From assembly GCF_027625935.1 (NCBI RefSeq), contig NZ_CP115300.1:1488001-1552000 (forward strand): DNA of 64,000 nucleotides. Direction: 5' to 3'. The notes below the pieces were generated by a model. That model searched no databases. It worked only from the letters and a program-made list of their open reading frames with translations, and was not told the origin of the DNA. The position numbers and the translations under genes are program-made. Source of the stretch: Streptomyces camelliae. GTDB taxonomy: Bacteria > Actinomycetota > Actinomycetes > Streptomycetales > Streptomycetaceae. Numbering within the stretch: the stretch's first letter is position 1; every line of letters begins with the position of its first letter. Of the stretch, positions 50,797 through 59,637 are shown piece after piece.

Positions 50797-51645
50797 TCAG
50801 TTCCAGCCCCGCGAGTCCTGCTTGAGGGCCGTGTCGACGGTCAGGGCCGTCGCGACCACGAGGCTCAGCAGCGGCTCGGGCAGCTGGTAGTGGATCTGCA
50901 GGACATAGTTGTCCGCGGTCGTGAAGAGCGTCTTGGCGAGGCCTTCCCAGGTCTTGGTGATCCGGGCGACCTCGTTGTCCGCGTGGTCGACGATCGCGAA
51001 GTTCCAGGCCCGCCAGTTCTCCGCCTTGATCGCGCCGACCTGCCGGCCGTTCGCGTTCATCGCGAAGTTGATCTTTCCGATCATGTTCTGCTGGACGATC
51101 TCGCCGACCGGCGAGCCGTCCGGACGGGACACGACGACCCGGGACTTGAAGAACTTCGCGGGCCGGGTCAGCAGCAGCTGCGGCTGGCCGTAGGCGTCAC
51201 GGATCTCCAGCTTGTGGGTCATGAACTGGTCGAGGCTGGAGACGAAGCGCATGATCTTCTTCAGCACCCCCTGCCCGACCTCCGTGACCGAGCCGATGTC
51301 CCGGCCGTGCTGATCCATGACCTTGTACTCGTTGGTCACCTCGATCAGCTTGGCCTTCTGGTTCACGACCAGGATGGGCTCGGTGAAGATCGTGCCGCCG
51401 CCGGGGCCGCCGCCCTGGATCCCGGCCTGCTGCTGCACCTGCCGCTGCACCTTGGGGTCGGCGGCCTGCTGCTGCGGGACGCCGTACTGCTGGGCGGGGG
51501 CCTGCGGCTGCGGGGCCTGGCCGGCGGGGGCCTGCGCCGGGTTGGTGTGCTGCGTCCACTGGGTGCCGTCCCAGTAGCGGAGCGTCTGGGGCGCTCCGTG
51601 CGGATCCGGGTACCAGCCTGCAGGAGTGTTCGATTGTGTGGTCAC
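50797..51645 (-). CDS. DUF2510 and phospholipid scramblase-like (LURP-one-related) protein
   Basis: This 282-residue protein begins with a DUF2510 module (PAGWYPDPHGAPQTLRYWDG). A Gln/Pro/Ala-rich linker and a scramblase-like beta-barrel from about residue 85 follow (TIFTEPILVVNQKAKLIEVT to PLLSLVVATALTVDTALKQ). The tubby/LURP-one fold ends in a hydrophobic helix, as here. No signal peptide is seen. Its role is unknown; similar proteins bind lipids or DNA. It is the second DUF2510 protein in five kilobases. Confidence 0.85.
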   Translation of the reverse strand: MTTQSNTPAGWYPDPHGAPQTLRYWDGTQWTQHTNPAQAPAGQAPQPQAPAQQYGVPQQQAADPKVQRQVQQQAGIQGGGPGGGTIFTEPILVVNQKAKLIEVTNEYKVMDQHGRDIGSVTEVGQGVLKKIMRFVSSLDQFMTHKLEIRDAYGQPQLLLTRPAKFFKSRVVVSRPDGSPVGEIVQQNMIGKINFAMNANGRQVGAIKAENWRAWNFAIVDHADNEVARITKTWEGLAKTLFTTADNYVLQIHYQLPEPLLSLVVATALTVDTALKQDSRGWN

Positions 51646-51711
51646 CGGGGCACACTACCCTGATCTGACCGGTACCTGACCAGTCCGCACGGAGCGGTGT
51701 TCATCGGTCGT

Positions 51712-53760
51712 TCACTCCGTGGCGATGGCCGGGTCGCTGACGCCGGGACGGCCGTTCTCGACGTGCCCGGCGAAGCCGCGCAGGAACGCCGGGTCGCCCT
51801 CGCAGGTGACCGTCACGTCGTACCAGCGCTTGCTCGCCGTGAGGTCGACGGTGTGCCTGACCGTCGCGCCGGGCCGGACGGCCACGGTGGCCGGCCGGCC
51901 GCCGTAGCCGCTCGTCACCTTCAGCTTCACCGTGCCGGATCCCTTGTTGGTGAAGGTGAGTTCGAGGTTGTCGCCGGCGGTCCGGGCGGTCACCTCCGGT
52001 CCCGCGGCCTTCCCCTTGCCCTTGAAGACGCGCAGGAAGCCGTTCGGGCCGTGCACGGTGAGGTCGTGGATGCCGCCGGAGTACGCCGAGTTCCAGGAGT
52101 CGGAGAGGTGCTTGCCGGCCTCGGTGGTGTACGTCCAGGGGCCGTCGGCGCGGTTGCCGGAGGTCACCAGGAACGCGGCGCCCGCGTGCGCCCCCGAGGC
52201 GAACGTGAGCGTGAGCTTGCCGGTCACGGTGTCCGCGGCACCGTCCACCACCGGGGCGTACTTCAGCGGGCGGGTGGGCCGGTGGCCGCGCTCCTGCTTG
52301 GGCAGCGAGGGGTTGGCCGGGGGCTTCGGAACATAGTCGGGGTGACGGTTGTGGTCCGGCGGCTCGTAGGCGGCCGTGGACGGCAGCGCGACCGGCTTGG
52401 TGTCCTTGCGGGAGAAGTCGAAGGCGCTGGTCAGGTCGCCGGTCACGGTCCGCCGCCAGGGCGAGATGTTCGGCTCGTGCACCCCGAAGCGGCGCTCGAT
52501 GAACCGGATGATCGAGGTGTGGTCGAAGGTCTCCGAGCAGACGTAACCGCCCTTGCTCCAGGGGGAGACGACCAGCATCGGCACGCGCTGGCCGAGCCCG
52601 TAGGCGCCGGGCACGTGGCTCGCGTCGCCCTTGAACAAGTCGAGGGAGGGGTCCACGGTCGACTTGCCCTGCGCGGCGGAGGCCGGCGGGAAGGGCGGTA
52701 CGACGTGGTCGAAGAAGCCGTCGTTCTCGTCGTAGGTGATGAACAGCGCCGTCTTGCTCCAGACCTCGGGGTCGGAGGTGAGCGCGTCGAGCACCTGGGA
52801 GACGTACCAGGCGCCGTAGTTGGCGGGCCAGTTGGGGTGCTCGGTGAAGGCCTCGGGGGCGACGACCCAGGAGACCTGGGGCAGCTTGCCGGCCTTGACG
52901 TCGGCCTTCAGCTGGTCGAAGAAGCCCTCGCCCTTCTTGGCGTCGGTGCCGGTGCGGGCCTTGTCGTACAGCGGGTCGCCGGGCCTCGCGTCGCGGTACT
53001 GGTTGAAGTAGAGCAGCGCGTTGTCGCCGTAGTTGCCGCGGTAGGCGTCCTGGATCCAGCCCCAGGAGCCGTTCGCGTCGAGGCCGTCGCCGATGTCCTG
53101 GTAGATCTTCCAGGAGACCCCGGCCTTCTCCAGCCGCTCGGGGTACGTCGTCCAGCCGTAGCCCTTCTCGTCGTTGCCGAGGACGGGGCCGCCGCCCTGG
53201 CCGTCGTTCCCGACGTAACCCGTCCACATGTAGTAGCGGTTCGGGTCGGTCGAACCCATGAAGGAGCAGTGGTAGGCGTCGCAGAGGGTGAAGGTGTCGG
53301 CGAGCGCGTAGTGGAACGGTATGTCCTCGCGGTTCAGGTACGCCATGGTGGTGGTGCCCTTGGCCGGCACCCACTTGTCGTACTTACCCCCGTTGAAGGC
53401 CGCGTGCGTGTCGTTCCAGCCGTGCGGCAGGTCCTGGATGAAGGCGAGGCCCAGGTCGTCGGCGTCGGGGTGGAAGGGCAGGATGTCCTTCGTGCCGTCG
53501 GACTGCTTCCAGACGGACGTGCCGTTCTGGGAGACCGAACGGGGGTCGCCGAAGCCGCGGACGCCGCGCAGCGAGCCGAAGTAGTGGTCGAAGGAACGGT
53601 TCTCCTGCATGAGGACAACGATGTGCTCGACGTCCTGGACGGTCCCGGTGCGGTGGTGGGCGGGCAGGGCGGCCGCGCGCTGGATGCTGTTGGACAGCGC
53701 GGTGAACGCCGTGGTGGCGCCCGCGAGTTGGAGGAAACGGCGCCGGTTGACTTCGGGCAT
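51712..53760 (-). CDS. Tat-exported phosphocholine-type phospholipase C
   Basis: This 682-residue enzyme has a twin-arginine signal (NRRRFLQLAGATTAFTALS) and the phosphoesterase fold of non-haemolytic phospholipase C. Active-site region one is HIVVLMQENRSFDHYFGSLR with the nucleophile in the ENRSFDHYFG segment; later sites are GSTDPNRYYMWTGY, FITYDENDGFFDHVVPP and CSETFDHTSIIRFIERRFG. The last 230 residues are two beta-sandwich domains (DUF756-type). It would hydrolyse phospholipids outside the cell, supplying phosphate, diacylglycerol and choline-type head groups. Confidence 0.93.
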   Translation of the reverse strand: MPEVNRRRFLQLAGATTAFTALSNSIQRAAALPAHHRTGTVQDVEHIVVLMQENRSFDHYFGSLRGVRGFGDPRSVSQNGTSVWKQSDGTKDILPFHPDADDLGLAFIQDLPHGWNDTHAAFNGGKYDKWVPAKGTTTMAYLNREDIPFHYALADTFTLCDAYHCSFMGSTDPNRYYMWTGYVGNDGQGGGPVLGNDEKGYGWTTYPERLEKAGVSWKIYQDIGDGLDANGSWGWIQDAYRGNYGDNALLYFNQYRDARPGDPLYDKARTGTDAKKGEGFFDQLKADVKAGKLPQVSWVVAPEAFTEHPNWPANYGAWYVSQVLDALTSDPEVWSKTALFITYDENDGFFDHVVPPFPPASAAQGKSTVDPSLDLFKGDASHVPGAYGLGQRVPMLVVSPWSKGGYVCSETFDHTSIIRFIERRFGVHEPNISPWRRTVTGDLTSAFDFSRKDTKPVALPSTAAYEPPDHNRHPDYVPKPPANPSLPKQERGHRPTRPLKYAPVVDGAADTVTGKLTLTFASGAHAGAAFLVTSGNRADGPWTYTTEAGKHLSDSWNSAYSGGIHDLTVHGPNGFLRVFKGKGKAAGPEVTARTAGDNLELTFTNKGSGTVKLKVTSGYGGRPATVAVRPGATVRHTVDLTASKRWYDVTVTCEGDPAFLRGFAGHVENGRPGVSDPAIATE

Positions 53761-53896
53761 GGGTGTTCGGGTCCTCTCGTCCTGACGTACGCGATGCCGC
53801 CCATATGACGGAATCCGCGCGGAGCGAGTGTTCCAAGAGCAACAAACGTCAGGGAAGGGTCCGGTGGCGCCCATGTGAAAGTCGGCTGTCCGTGAG

Positions 53897-53940
53897 GTGC
53901 CCGCCGACCGCGGCCGGTACGGGCCGCGGTCGGCGGGCAC
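53897..53940 (-). terminator. 19-bp-stem terminator after htpG
   Basis: GTGCCCGCCGACCGCGGCC and its exact complement form a 19-bp stem with a six-base loop, 33 bases beyond the htpG stop. It is the longest perfect hairpin in the window. The 210-base gap to the phospholipase gene holds nothing else clear. Confidence 0.9.
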
Positions 53941-53972
53941 CGCTCACAGAGCGGACATGCCGGGTGCTTCGG

Positions 53973-55811
53973 TCAGATCGTGCGGGTGAGGCGGTCGGCG
54001 AGCAGCTTGGCGAAGCGTGCCGGATCGGCCAGGTCGCCGCCCTCGGCGAGCAGGGCGGTGCCGTAGAGCAGTTCGGCCGTCTCGGTCAGCTCCGGGTCCC
54101 CGGCGCGCTGCTCGTACGCCGCCCTGAGCCCGCTGACCAGCGGGTGCTCGGGGTTCAGTTCGAGGATGCGCTTGACCGGCGGGAGGTCCTGGCCCATCGC
54201 CTTGTACATCTTCTCCAGCGCCGGCGGGATGCCGTCGGCGTCGCTGACCAGGCAGGCCGGCGAGCTGGTCAGGCGGGTGGTCAGCCGTACGTCCTTGACG
54301 GCGTCGAGCGTCTCGCCCAGCCAGGTCAGCAGCGGGGCGTAGGCGCCGGACCTCTCCTCCGACAGCTCCTCGTCGGCCTCGTCGGCGGGCAGGTCGACCG
54401 TGCCTCGCGCGACGGACTGGAACTCCTTGCCGTCGTGGTCGCGCACCGCCTCGACCCAGATCTCGTCCACGGGGTCGGTGAGCAGCAGGACCTCGTACCC
54501 CTTGGCCCGGAAGGCCTCCAGGTGCGGGGAGTTCTCGACCTGGGCGCGGCTCTCGCCGGTCATGAAGTAGATCTTGTCCTGGCCGTCCTTCATCCGGGAG
54601 ACGTAGTCGGCGAGGGTGGTGGGCTCGTCGCCGGCGGTGGTGGCGAACGACGCGATGTCGAGGATCGCCTTGTGGTCCTCGCCCGGGGCGAGCAGGCCCT
54701 CCTTGACGACGGGACCGAACTCCCGCCAGAACGTACGGTACTTGTCGGTGTCGTTCGTCATGAGGTCCTTGACGGTGGACAGGACCTTCTTGGCGAGACG
54801 GCGCCGGATCAGCTGGATGTGCCGGTCCTGCTGCAGGATCTCGCGCGAGATGTTCAGCGACAGGTCGGCGGCGTCCACGACGCCCTTGACGAACCGCAGG
54901 TGGGACGGCAGGAGTTCGCGGGTGTCGGCCATGATGAACACGCGCTTGACGTACAGCTGGACACCGTGGCGGGCGTCGCGCTGGAACAGGTCGTGCGGGG
55001 CGCGCGCGGGGAGGAAGAGCAGCGCCTCGTACTCGAAGGTGCCCTCCGCCCGCATCCGGATGGTCTCCAGCGGGTCGGTCCAGTCATGGCTGATGTGCCG
55101 GTAGAACTCCCGGTACTCCTCGTCCTGCACCTCCGAACGCGGGCGTGCCCACAGCGCCTTCATCGAGTTCAGGGTGTCGTCGCCCATCCGGATGGGGAAC
55201 GCGATGAAGTCCGAGTACCGCTTGACGATCTCCCGGATCTTCCACTCGTCGGCGTAGTCGTGGAGGGCGTCCTCCTCGTCCGCGGGACGCAGGTGGACGG
55301 TGACCGCCGTGCCCTCCGGCACGTCCTCGACGGTCTCGATGGTGTAGGTGCCGCCGCCGTCCGACTCCCAGCGCACGCCGGTGTCCTCGCCGGCCTTGCG
55401 GGTGACCAGGGTGACCTTGTCGGCGACCATGAACACGGAGTAGAAGCCGACGCCGAACTGGCCGATCAGCTCGGCCGATTCGGCGTTCTCCTTCATCCGG
55501 CGCAGGGTCTCGGCCGTGCCGGAGCGGGCGATGGTGCCGATGAGTCCGACGACGTCGTCGCGTGTCATGCCGATGCCGTTGTCGCGCACGGTCAGGGTGC
55601 GGGCGTCCTTGTCGGCTTCCAGCGCGATGTGCGGGTCGTCGGCCTTCAGGCGGTCGTCCGTGAGGCCGGCGAGGCGCCGCTTGTCCAGGGCGTCGGAGGC
55701 GTTGGAGATGAGTTCCCGCAGGAAGATGTCCTTGTTCGAGTAGATCGAATGGACCATCAGCTGCAGGAGTTGCCGCGCTTCGGCCTGGAACTCCAGCGTC
55801 TCGGTGCTCAT
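53973..55811 (-). CDS. htpG: molecular chaperone HtpG (Hsp90)
   Basis: This 612-residue chaperone has the GHKL ATPase signature segments LQLMVHSIYSNKDIFLRELI, RDNGIGMTRDDVVGLIG and IGQFGVGFYSVFMVADKVTL. The middle domain follows, with FLPARAPHDLFQRDARHGVQ and VKRVFIMADTRELLPSHLRF, and the C-terminal dimerisation part ends with PEHPLVSGLRAAYEQRAGD. It would fold or remodel client proteins under stress. It is preceded by a cold-shock-domain gene 14 bases upstream, so the pair is an operon. Confidence 0.97.
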   Translation of the reverse strand: MSTETLEFQAEARQLLQLMVHSIYSNKDIFLRELISNASDALDKRRLAGLTDDRLKADDPHIALEADKDARTLTVRDNGIGMTRDDVVGLIGTIARSGTAETLRRMKENAESAELIGQFGVGFYSVFMVADKVTLVTRKAGEDTGVRWESDGGGTYTIETVEDVPEGTAVTVHLRPADEEDALHDYADEWKIREIVKRYSDFIAFPIRMGDDTLNSMKALWARPRSEVQDEEYREFYRHISHDWTDPLETIRMRAEGTFEYEALLFLPARAPHDLFQRDARHGVQLYVKRVFIMADTRELLPSHLRFVKGVVDAADLSLNISREILQQDRHIQLIRRRLAKKVLSTVKDLMTNDTDKYRTFWREFGPVVKEGLLAPGEDHKAILDIASFATTAGDEPTTLADYVSRMKDGQDKIYFMTGESRAQVENSPHLEAFRAKGYEVLLLTDPVDEIWVEAVRDHDGKEFQSVARGTVDLPADEADEELSEERSGAYAPLLTWLGETLDAVKDVRLTTRLTSSPACLVSDADGIPPALEKMYKAMGQDLPPVKRILELNPEHPLVSGLRAAYEQRAGDPELTETAELLYGTALLAEGGDLADPARFAKLLADRLTRTI

Positions 55812-55825
55812 TGTGTCCTTTCCCC

Positions 55826-56248
55826 TCAGTCCTCGATCCAGCCGTGCCGCTTGGCGAACAGGGCCAGCTGCCTGCGTACGGCGACGATCTGCTGCCCCGT
55901 CAGGTCGGGTACGGAGGTCAGCAGCAGCTCCGTCACCTCGCGCGTGTACTCGGCCGAGCCGAGCACGTCACACATCGGCTCCTGGCCCTCCGCGGTGGCC
56001 GCGGGGACGGCCCGCTCGGCCGCCTGTGCCGCCGGGCTTCCCGGCTCCTGCGCGAGACGGACGGACGCGGCCTTGAGCCCGCGGCCGCCGTTCTCGATCT
56101 CGAACTCCACCGCCAGGCCCGCGCGCACGGACGACTCGGGAATCAGCAGGTCGTTCACATGCAGGAAGACGTCTTCGCCCCCCTCGTCCGGAGCGATGAA
56201 GCCGTACCCGCGCATCCCATCGAACCGGACCACCCGACCGACAGCCAT
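55826..56248 (-). CDS. cold-shock domain protein with C-terminal extension
   Basis: This 140-residue protein has a cold-shock domain in its first 68 residues, with RNP1-like RGYGFIAPDEGGEDVFLHVN. An added 70-residue part then ends TGQQIVAVRRQLALFAKRHG. Normal CspA proteins have about 67 residues, so half of this protein is extra and looks helical. It probably binds RNA. It lies 14 bases before htpG, an unusual pairing of cold-shock and heat-shock functions. ATG 56248 is where the domain starts. Confidence 0.85.
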   Translation of the reverse strand: MAVGRVVRFDGMRGYGFIAPDEGGEDVFLHVNDLLIPESSVRAGLAVEFEIENGGRGLKAASVRLAQEPGSPAAQAAERAVPAATAEGQEPMCDVLGSAEYTREVTELLLTSVPDLTGQQIVAVRRQLALFAKRHGWIED

Positions 56249-56346
56249 CCGCAACCCCCACGTTCCAAGCCGCACTCATCCTCTGTACCGCCGCTCAGCG
56301 TACGCGACGCGCGAGGCCCGCCGGCATTCCCGGGCGACGCTCCGCG

Positions 56347-56382
56347 CACCGTGCCCCAGCACGGTGTTTCCGCGAGGCGGAA
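56347..56382. promoter_or_regulatory. two small hairpins upstream of vanA
   Basis: CACCGTGC-CCCA-GCACGGTG is a perfect eight-bp hairpin followed by TTT, and TTCCGC-GAG-GCGGAA follows immediately. They lie 70-100 bases ahead of vanA and may be operators or a leader structure. Confidence 0.45.
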
Positions 56383-56449
56383 GGAGCGTTGCGACCCTGC
56401 GACGCGCTCCTCGACGATGCGACCACCACGACAGACGGGAGCCGGACCG

Positions 56450-57514
56450 ATGCCCCATGTAACCGCCTTCGCACGGAATCAGTGGTACGTCGCCGCCTAC
56501 AGCCAGGAGGTCGGGCGCGAGCTGCTCGGCCGGACGATTCTCGGCGAACCACTCGTCCTCTACCGCGCCGAGGAGGACGGCACCCCGGTCGCCCTGCACG
56601 ACCGGTGCGTCCACCGCCGCTATCCGCTCTCCGAGAGCGGTCTGGACGGCGACCGGATCGTCTGCGGCTACCACGGTTTCACCTACGACCGCACCGGCAC
56701 CTGTGTGTATGTGCCGGGCCAGAAACGCATCCCGCGCACCGCGCGCGTCGCCGCCTACCCGGTGGTGGAGCAGGACTCCCTGGTGTGGGTGTGGATCGGC
56801 GACCCGGCCCTCGCCGACCCGGACACCGTCCCGCGGGCCCGGCATCTCGACTCCCCCGGCTGGGTGACGGTCCGCGGCATGGAGCCGATCGACGCCGACT
56901 ACGGCCTGCTCGTCGACAACCTCCTCGACCTCTCCCACGAGACCTATCTGCACGGCGGGTACATCGGCACCCCGGAGGTCGCCGAGACACCCATCACCAC
57001 CGAGGTGGACGAGGGCGCGGGCATCGTCCGGGTCAGCCGGCACATGGCCGACGCCGAGTGCCCGCCGTTCTACGCCCGCTCCACCGGCATCACCGGCCGG
57101 ATCACCCGCTGGCAGGACATCGAGTACCACGCGCCCTGCCTGTATCTGCTGCACAGCCGCATCGCGCCGACGGGGGTCGTGCCCGAGCCGGACGGCAGCG
57201 ACCCGCACGGCATCCACACCGAGATCACCTACGCCATCACCCCGTCCGCGGACGGCAAGGTGTACGACTTCTGGATGGTCTCCCGGGACTGGGCGACGGA
57301 CGACGCCGAGGTCACCGAGTTCCTGCGGGGCAACAACCACACGGTGGTCATGCAGGACGTGGACGCCCTCAACCTCCTGCAGCGGACGCTGGGTTCGGAG
57401 CGCACCGGCTACCAGGAGCTGAGCATCAACATCGACACCGGCGGCCTGGCCGCGCGCCGCATCCTGGCCCGGCTGGCCGAGGAGGGCGACAAGCCCGTGG
57501 AGGAGGTCCGGTGA
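56450..57514 (+). CDS. vanA: vanillate O-demethylase oxygenase subunit
   Basis: This 354-residue Rieske oxygenase would demethylate vanillate to protocatechuate. The Rieske [2Fe-2S] site is DRCVHRRYPLSESGLDGD with IVCGYHGFTYDRTG (CxH..CxxH). The mononuclear iron site is LLVDNLLDLSHETYLHGGYI. This opening and length fit VanA rather than large benzoate dioxygenases. ATG 56450 has GGGAG upstream. It overlaps the next small gene by four bases (GTGA), then vanB follows. Confidence 0.92.
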   Translation: MPHVTAFARNQWYVAAYSQEVGRELLGRTILGEPLVLYRAEEDGTPVALHDRCVHRRYPLSESGLDGDRIVCGYHGFTYDRTGTCVYVPGQKRIPRTARVAAYPVVEQDSLVWVWIGDPALADPDTVPRARHLDSPGWVTVRGMEPIDADYGLLVDNLLDLSHETYLHGGYIGTPEVAETPITTEVDEGAGIVRVSRHMADAECPPFYARSTGITGRITRWQDIEYHAPCLYLLHSRIAPTGVVPEPDGSDPHGIHTEITYAITPSADGKVYDFWMVSRDWATDDAEVTEFLRGNNHTVVMQDVDALNLLQRTLGSERTGYQELSINIDTGGLAARRILARLAEEGDKPVEEVR

Positions 57515-57681
57515 GCACGCCCACCGGTGAGGTCTACCGGGTGGACTGGCTGCCGGGCACGGACGTGCTGCACGGCACCTGCCACTGCGGGGCGGAGCAC
57601 ACCGCGCAGGATCCGGTGGAGATGTGGGAGTGGATGCTGGCACACCCCGAGGGGCACGAGGCCCGGGAGGACGTACGGTGA
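57511..57681 (+). CDS. small Cys/His protein between vanA and vanB
   Basis: This 56-residue protein has CHCGAEHTAQDPVEMWEWML followed by AHPEGH, so two cysteines and three histidines spaced like a small zinc or metal site. It is coupled by GTGA overlaps both to vanA before it and to vanB after it, so it is made in step with the oxygenase components. I do not recognise a characterised family. It may be an assembly or scaffold factor, or a trafficking protein for the iron-sulfur enzyme; this is inference. Context and codon bias make the gene convincing. Confidence 0.8.
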   Translation: MSTPTGEVYRVDWLPGTDVLHGTCHCGAEHTAQDPVEMWEWMLAHPEGHEAREDVR

Positions 57682-58607
57682 CGGAGATCGAACTCGTCGT
57701 GGCGCGGCGGGAGTCGGCGGCGGACGGGGTGCTGTCGCTGACCCTGCGCGATCCGCTCGGGCAGGAGCTGCCCGCCTGGGAACCCGGCGCCCATGTGGAC
57801 CTGCTGCTCGGCCCGGAGCTGGAACGGCAGTACTCGCTGTGCTCCGACCCGGCGGACCGCTCCGCCTGGCGGATCGCGGTGCTGCGGGAGGAGCACGGCC
57901 GGGGTGGATCGACCTATGTGCACGAGGAGTTGGGCGAGGGCGACAAGGTGCGGGTGCGCGGGCCGCGCAACCACTTCCCGCTGGAGTCCGCGCCCGGCTA
58001 CCGGTTCATCGCGGGCGGCATCGGCATCACCCCGCTGCTGCCGATGCTCGCGGCGGCCGAGGCGGCGGGCGCCGCCTGGTCGCTGCTGTACGGCGGCCGG
58101 TCCCGCGCCTCCATGGCCTTCACCGGGGAACTGGCCCGCTACGGCGACCGGGTGACCCTCGCCCCGCAGGACGAGACGGGCCTGCTCGATCTGGGCCCGG
58201 TACTGGACGGCGCCCCCGACGGCACCCTGGTGTACTGCTGCGGCCCGGGGCCGCTGCTGGACGCCGTCGAGGAACGCTGCCCGGCCGGCCGGCTGCGGGT
58301 CGAACGCTTTCAGCCCAAGTCTCAACCGACCGGCTCCGACACCGCGTTCGAGGTGGAGCTCGCGCGCAGCGGCCGTGTCCTCACGGTCGCGCCGCGGGTG
58401 TCGGTGCTGGACACGGTGCGCGCCGCCGGCGTCGAGGTGCTGTACTCGTGCACCGAGGGGACGTGCGGCACCTGTGAGACGGATGTGCTGGAAGGCGTCC
58501 CGGATCACCGGGACTCGGTCCTCACCGAGGAGGAGCGGGCCGCGGGCGACACGATGATGATCTGTGTCTCCCGGTGCCGGGGCGCCCGTCTGGTGCTGGA
58601 TCTGTGA
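57678..58607 (+). CDS. vanB: vanillate O-demethylase reductase subunit (PDR/VanB family)
   Basis: This 309-residue electron-transfer protein has, in order, a flavin domain (ERQYSLCSDPADRSAWRIAV), a pyridine-nucleotide domain (GIGITPLLPMLAAAEAAGAA, YCCGPGPLLDAVEE) and a C-terminal plant-type [2Fe-2S] domain with CTEGTCGTCETDVLEGVPDH and a last cysteine in MMICVSRCRGARLVLDL. It would pass electrons from NADH to VanA. It is linked by overlap to the small Cys/His gene. Confidence 0.93.
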   Translation: MTEIELVVARRESAADGVLSLTLRDPLGQELPAWEPGAHVDLLLGPELERQYSLCSDPADRSAWRIAVLREEHGRGGSTYVHEELGEGDKVRVRGPRNHFPLESAPGYRFIAGGIGITPLLPMLAAAEAAGAAWSLLYGGRSRASMAFTGELARYGDRVTLAPQDETGLLDLGPVLDGAPDGTLVYCCGPGPLLDAVEERCPAGRLRVERFQPKSQPTGSDTAFEVELARSGRVLTVAPRVSVLDTVRAAGVEVLYSCTEGTCGTCETDVLEGVPDHRDSVLTEEERAAGDTMMICVSRCRGARLVLDL

Positions 58608-58704
58608 GACGCCGGCACACCGGACGTCGGTACGGTCCCACCCCTTCGGGGCGCCGGTCTCCCGGCCCGGCGCCGCCGGCGACCTGAACGCCGGCGGTGC
58701 CGGG

Positions 58705-59376
58705 TCAGTCCTGAGTGGCCGGGACGACGGAGAGATGGGGGGCCGTGCCGCGTGCGCGGCGCGGGCGGCGTACGGGGACGGCGGGGCGGCGGGGGTCGCG
58801 CAGGACCATCGTCAGGCGCCGGTAGCCGATGTCCCGCAGGGTCTGCGGGGTCTCGTCGACGACCCGGCACTCGGTGGGGCCCCGGCGCGGGTCGGGGTGG
58901 AGGAGCAGGCGGACGGCGCCGTCGAGCCGGGTCGCGGACTCGCCGACGGAGCGCATCCAGTGCGGCAGACCCTGCCGGTAGGCGGCCTCCATGATCGGGT
59001 CCTGGGCGATGTCCCGGCGGACCGCCTGGAGTTCATGGTCGTGGCCGTACGTCTCCAGCGCGGCCCTGAGGTGGGCCAGCATCGGCAGGCACCAGCCCTG
59101 CTCGTGCTCGCCGAGGACCTCGGCCGCGTCCGGGTGGAAGAGCACGAACCGCAGGAAGCTGTCCCCGGGCATGGCGGTGGGGTGGGGGCCCACCCCGCGG
59201 AAGAGCGCCGTGTAGGCCCCGTTGGCCATGACCACGTTCCAGCAGTGGTCCACGACCAGGGAGGGCAGGGCGAGGGACTCCAGCAGTGCGGCGTAGTCCT
59301 GAAGGTACGCCTGGGTGTCGCACGTCTCGGGGACGGGCCGCGGCGCCGGCCGCTGCCCTCCTGCCTGATGTGCCAT
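58705..59376 (-). CDS. MmyB-type ligand-binding domain protein without HTH
   Basis: This 223-residue protein matches the ligand-binding (MLTR_LBD, PAS-like) domain of MmyB-type regulators: LESLALPSLVVDHCWNVVMA, NGAYTALFRGVGPHPTAMPG, SFLRFVLFHPDAAEVLGEHE and DIGYRRLTMVLRDPRRP. MmyB regulators carry an N-terminal XRE HTH, which is absent here; the first 25 residues are Pro/Gly-rich. It may act as a partner or sensor for another regulator. The divergent XRE gene is an obvious candidate partner (inference). Confidence 0.82.
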   Translation of the reverse strand: MAHQAGGQRPAPRPVPETCDTQAYLQDYAALLESLALPSLVVDHCWNVVMANGAYTALFRGVGPHPTAMPGDSFLRFVLFHPDAAEVLGEHEQGWCLPMLAHLRAALETYGHDHELQAVRRDIAQDPIMEAAYRQGLPHWMRSVGESATRLDGAVRLLLHPDPRRGPTECRVVDETPQTLRDIGYRRLTMVLRDPRRPAVPVRRPRRARGTAPHLSVVPATQD

Positions 59377-59423
59377 CGGGAGGTCACCCCTCTTGCCTCT
59401 GCGGCCTTGACGCGGCCCCTGCG

Positions 59424-59453
59424 ATCCTGCGGCTCCGACCAGCGCGATGTCAA
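59424..59453 (-). promoter_or_regulatory. candidate promoter of the MmyB-domain gene
   Basis: Read on the minus strand, TTGACA and CAGGAT are separated by 18 bases, placing a transcription start near 59417, about 40 bases before the start codon. Confidence 0.55.
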
Positions 59454-59490
59454 CTATCGTGGCATTTCCTGCCTGTTGACGGCTGAAATT

Positions 59491-59506
59491 CGCCACAGTT
59501 GTGGCG
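59491..59506. promoter_or_regulatory. perfect palindrome in divergent promoter region
   Basis: CGCCACA-GT-TGTGGCG is a 16-bp sequence with perfect seven-base arms, between the MmyB-domain and XRE genes. It is about 130 bases from the XRE start and is a likely operator. Confidence 0.6.
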
Positions 59507-59637
59507 ACACCTGGATGTGAGTTCGAGGCACCGGCTAATCTCCGGGAAGTTCACGGCGACCGCTCGCGAGACGCATGCCCGAGGCGGGCGCGAAGGACGC
59601 AACTGCAAACCCGCGAAGAGACGTAGGAGTTCTGTCG

